A stretch of 64,000 nucleotides of DNA from Thetidibacter halocola (GTDB lineage: Bacteria > Pseudomonadota > Alphaproteobacteria > Rhodobacterales > Rhodobacteraceae), in contig NZ_JAGTUU010000003.1 in assembly GCF_018224955.1 (NCBI RefSeq), positions 186,001 through 250,000 of the forward strand, given 5' to 3'. The position numbers and the translations under genes are program-made. Under the pieces are notes generated by a model. It saw only the letters and a program-made list of their open reading frames with translations. It searched no databases and had not been told where the DNA came from. Shown here one piece after another: positions 63,288 to 64,000 of the stretch. Position 1 is the first letter of the stretch, and the number at the start of each line of letters is the position of its first letter.

Positions 63288-63372
63288 TGGGAAACCTCCG
63301 CGACGGGCGGCCGGGAGCCTCTCTCTCGACCTCCAAACCCGTCACGGGCCGGGACGGCACCCCTCTAACTCT
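63288..63372 (-). ncRNA. Structured 5' leader of the DUF932 gene (repeat copy 2)
   Basis: Second copy (63296-63372) of the leader found before the ParB-like gene. The outer 10-bp stem is CCGTGACGGG (63347-63338) with CCCGTCGCGG (63307-63298). Here a G-C pair replaces the G-U of copy 1, so the pairing is kept although the base differs. The inner hairpin has one A-C mismatch. GGAG of the ribosome site again lies at the foot of the stem, 8 nt before ATG. Confidence 0.6.
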
Positions 63373-63376
63373 CCGA

Positions 63377-64000
63377 TCACTCGGCTGCGCGGGTCTCGAG
63401 CGGGGAAGGGGCGCGCGACGCGGCGAGCCAGTGCAGCGTTTCCGGGCGGATATGCGTGTACCGGCGCAGCATTTTCCAATCCTTGTGGCCGGTGACCAGC
63501 GAGACTTGCTCGATGGCGAAGCCGGCCTCGAACAGGCGGCTTGTGCCTTCATGGCGCAGATCGTGGAAATGCAGGTCCTTCACGCTGACCTCGACGCAGG
63601 CGCGCCGGAAGGCCGTTCCGACCGATCTCGAGTTATAGGGAAAGATCCGGCCTCTTGCGTGCCCGAGTTCCTTGGCCTGTTCAGTGACCAACGCCCAGGC
63701 ATCGAACCCCGTGGCGGCGAATAGTGGGATCCGCTGGTCGTTCCCGGTCTTGTTGCGCGGGTCCTTCCTATCGCGGATCATGAGCATTCGGCGGTCGACG
63801 TCGAGATCAGTCCATTCGACGCGGCAGATCTCGTCGAGCCGCATGGCCGTGGCCACCGCGAACTTCACGATCCGTGTCATCGGCAGGGTCAGGCGTTCGT
63901 TGTCATCGAAGCAACGGAAGAGGCGGTTCAACTCATCGGTGGTGGGGCGACGATCCCGCTCCGTGCCTTTGCCGATCAGCCCGAGACGCTTGAGCGCGAC
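63377..64000 (-). CDS. Tyrosine recombinase / phage-type integrase (5' partial)
   Basis: C-terminal catalytic part of a tyrosine integrase; the frame stays open to base 64000, so the N-terminal DNA-binding domains lie outside the window. Catalytic residues visible: Arg in AVATAMRLDEICRVEW, Lys in RDRKDPRNKTGND, HDLRH, a His in VTGHKDWKML and Tyr in RRYTHIRPETL. The full R-K-H-R-H-Y set is present, so it may be active. It sits 4 nt beyond the DUF932 leader and probably belongs to the same element. Confidence 0.93.
   Translation of the reverse strand, partial: VALKRLGLIGKGTERDRRPTTDELNRLFRCFDDNERLTLPMTRIVKFAVATAMRLDEICRVEWTDLDVDRRMLMIRDRKDPRNKTGNDQRIPLFAATGFDAWALVTEQAKELGHARGRIFPYNSRSVGTAFRRACVEVSVKDLHFHDLRHEGTSRLFEAGFAIEQVSLVTGHKDWKMLRRYTHIRPETLHWLAASRAPSPLETRAAE

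Larger units (their letters stand above)
58647..64000. mobile_element. Degraded integrative/conjugative element remnant
   Basis: From the breakpoint in the M32 gene to the window end, the content switches to mobile-element genes: trbJ start, ParB::TrbE fusion, Xre/RES toxin-antitoxin, DUF932 protein and tyrosine integrase. Most of the transfer and maintenance genes expected in such an element are missing, so it appears to have collapsed by internal deletions. The far boundary and attachment sites lie outside the window; the left joint is a deletion scar, not an att site. Confidence 0.75.

Noticed and set aside
58647-64000. CRISPR array or tRNA attachment site in the mobile region
   Set aside because: The only repeat is the two-copy 77-bp leader, and no cloverleaf or short direct repeats at element ends were seen.

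Overview
The window is high-GC DNA with dense, overlapping catabolic operons. The gene families (heterotetrameric sarcosine oxidase, TRAP and several ABC importers, OtnIKC/LtnD acid-sugar genes, trb-type conjugation genes) point to an alphaproteobacterium, most likely of the Rhodobacterales. This is inferred from gene content and codon style; no rRNA, tRNA or other phylogenetic marker lies in the window. Nearly all of the first 58 kb is uptake plus catabolism, arranged as operons each beside its own regulator.

Layout: 1-4590, sarcosine oxidase soxBDAG (soxB cut by the window edge), meeting an XRE-cupin regulator tail to tail. 5291-8809, a polar amino acid ABC importer. 8781-10157, a MATE exporter. 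10201-14455, a LysR regulator, an M29-like protein, an ACMSD-like amidohydrolase and a Rieske oxygenase. 14463-22747, a LysR regulator divergent from a long operon: TRAP importer, three-part flavin/iron-sulfur amine dehydrogenase (HcnABC-like), RidA and DadA. 22738-30235, a seven-gene operon of a dipeptide-type ABC importer with two deacylases (N-formylglutamate amidohydrolase and an aspartoacylase-like M14 protein), divergent from a LysR gene. 31294-35303, a hybrid histidine kinase, a small periplasmic protein and a LuxR-type response regulator. 35401-38998, ltnD-otnK-otnC-otnI for threonate catabolism. 39162-42857, an AcoR-like activator with a degenerate AAA+ domain, then a flavin monooxygenase. 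43316-45952, kduI-kduD and a LysR gene. 46048-51450, a dimethylglycine dehydrogenase-like protein and a fused FAD/Fe-S 2-hydroxyacid dehydrogenase. 51454-56192, an operon of FAH hydrolase, NMT1-type ABC importer and Ldh-family dehydrogenase under a divergent GntR gene. 57092-57994, an HtpX-like protease.

From about 58.65 kb to the end lies the wreck of an integrative or conjugative element. A truncated carboxypeptidase Taq gene is joined to the first codons of a probable trbJ. Next comes an in-frame chimera of a ParB-like protein and the C-terminal part of TrbE, broken by one amber codon. Then follow an intact Xre/RES toxin-antitoxin pair with a readable promoter, a DUF932 gene, and a tyrosine integrase running off the window. 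The ParB-like and DUF932 genes are both preceded by the same 77-bp leader. Its RNA can fold into a conserved 10-bp stem whose 3' arm touches the Shine-Dalgarno sequence. This leader and the chimera are the least expected things in the window.

A second recurring theme is a strong GC-rich hairpin without a T tract directly after three solute-binding-protein genes (7895, 18315 and 28576). These probably uncouple binding-protein expression from the downstream genes. Several perfect inverted repeats in divergent promoters are good operator candidates.
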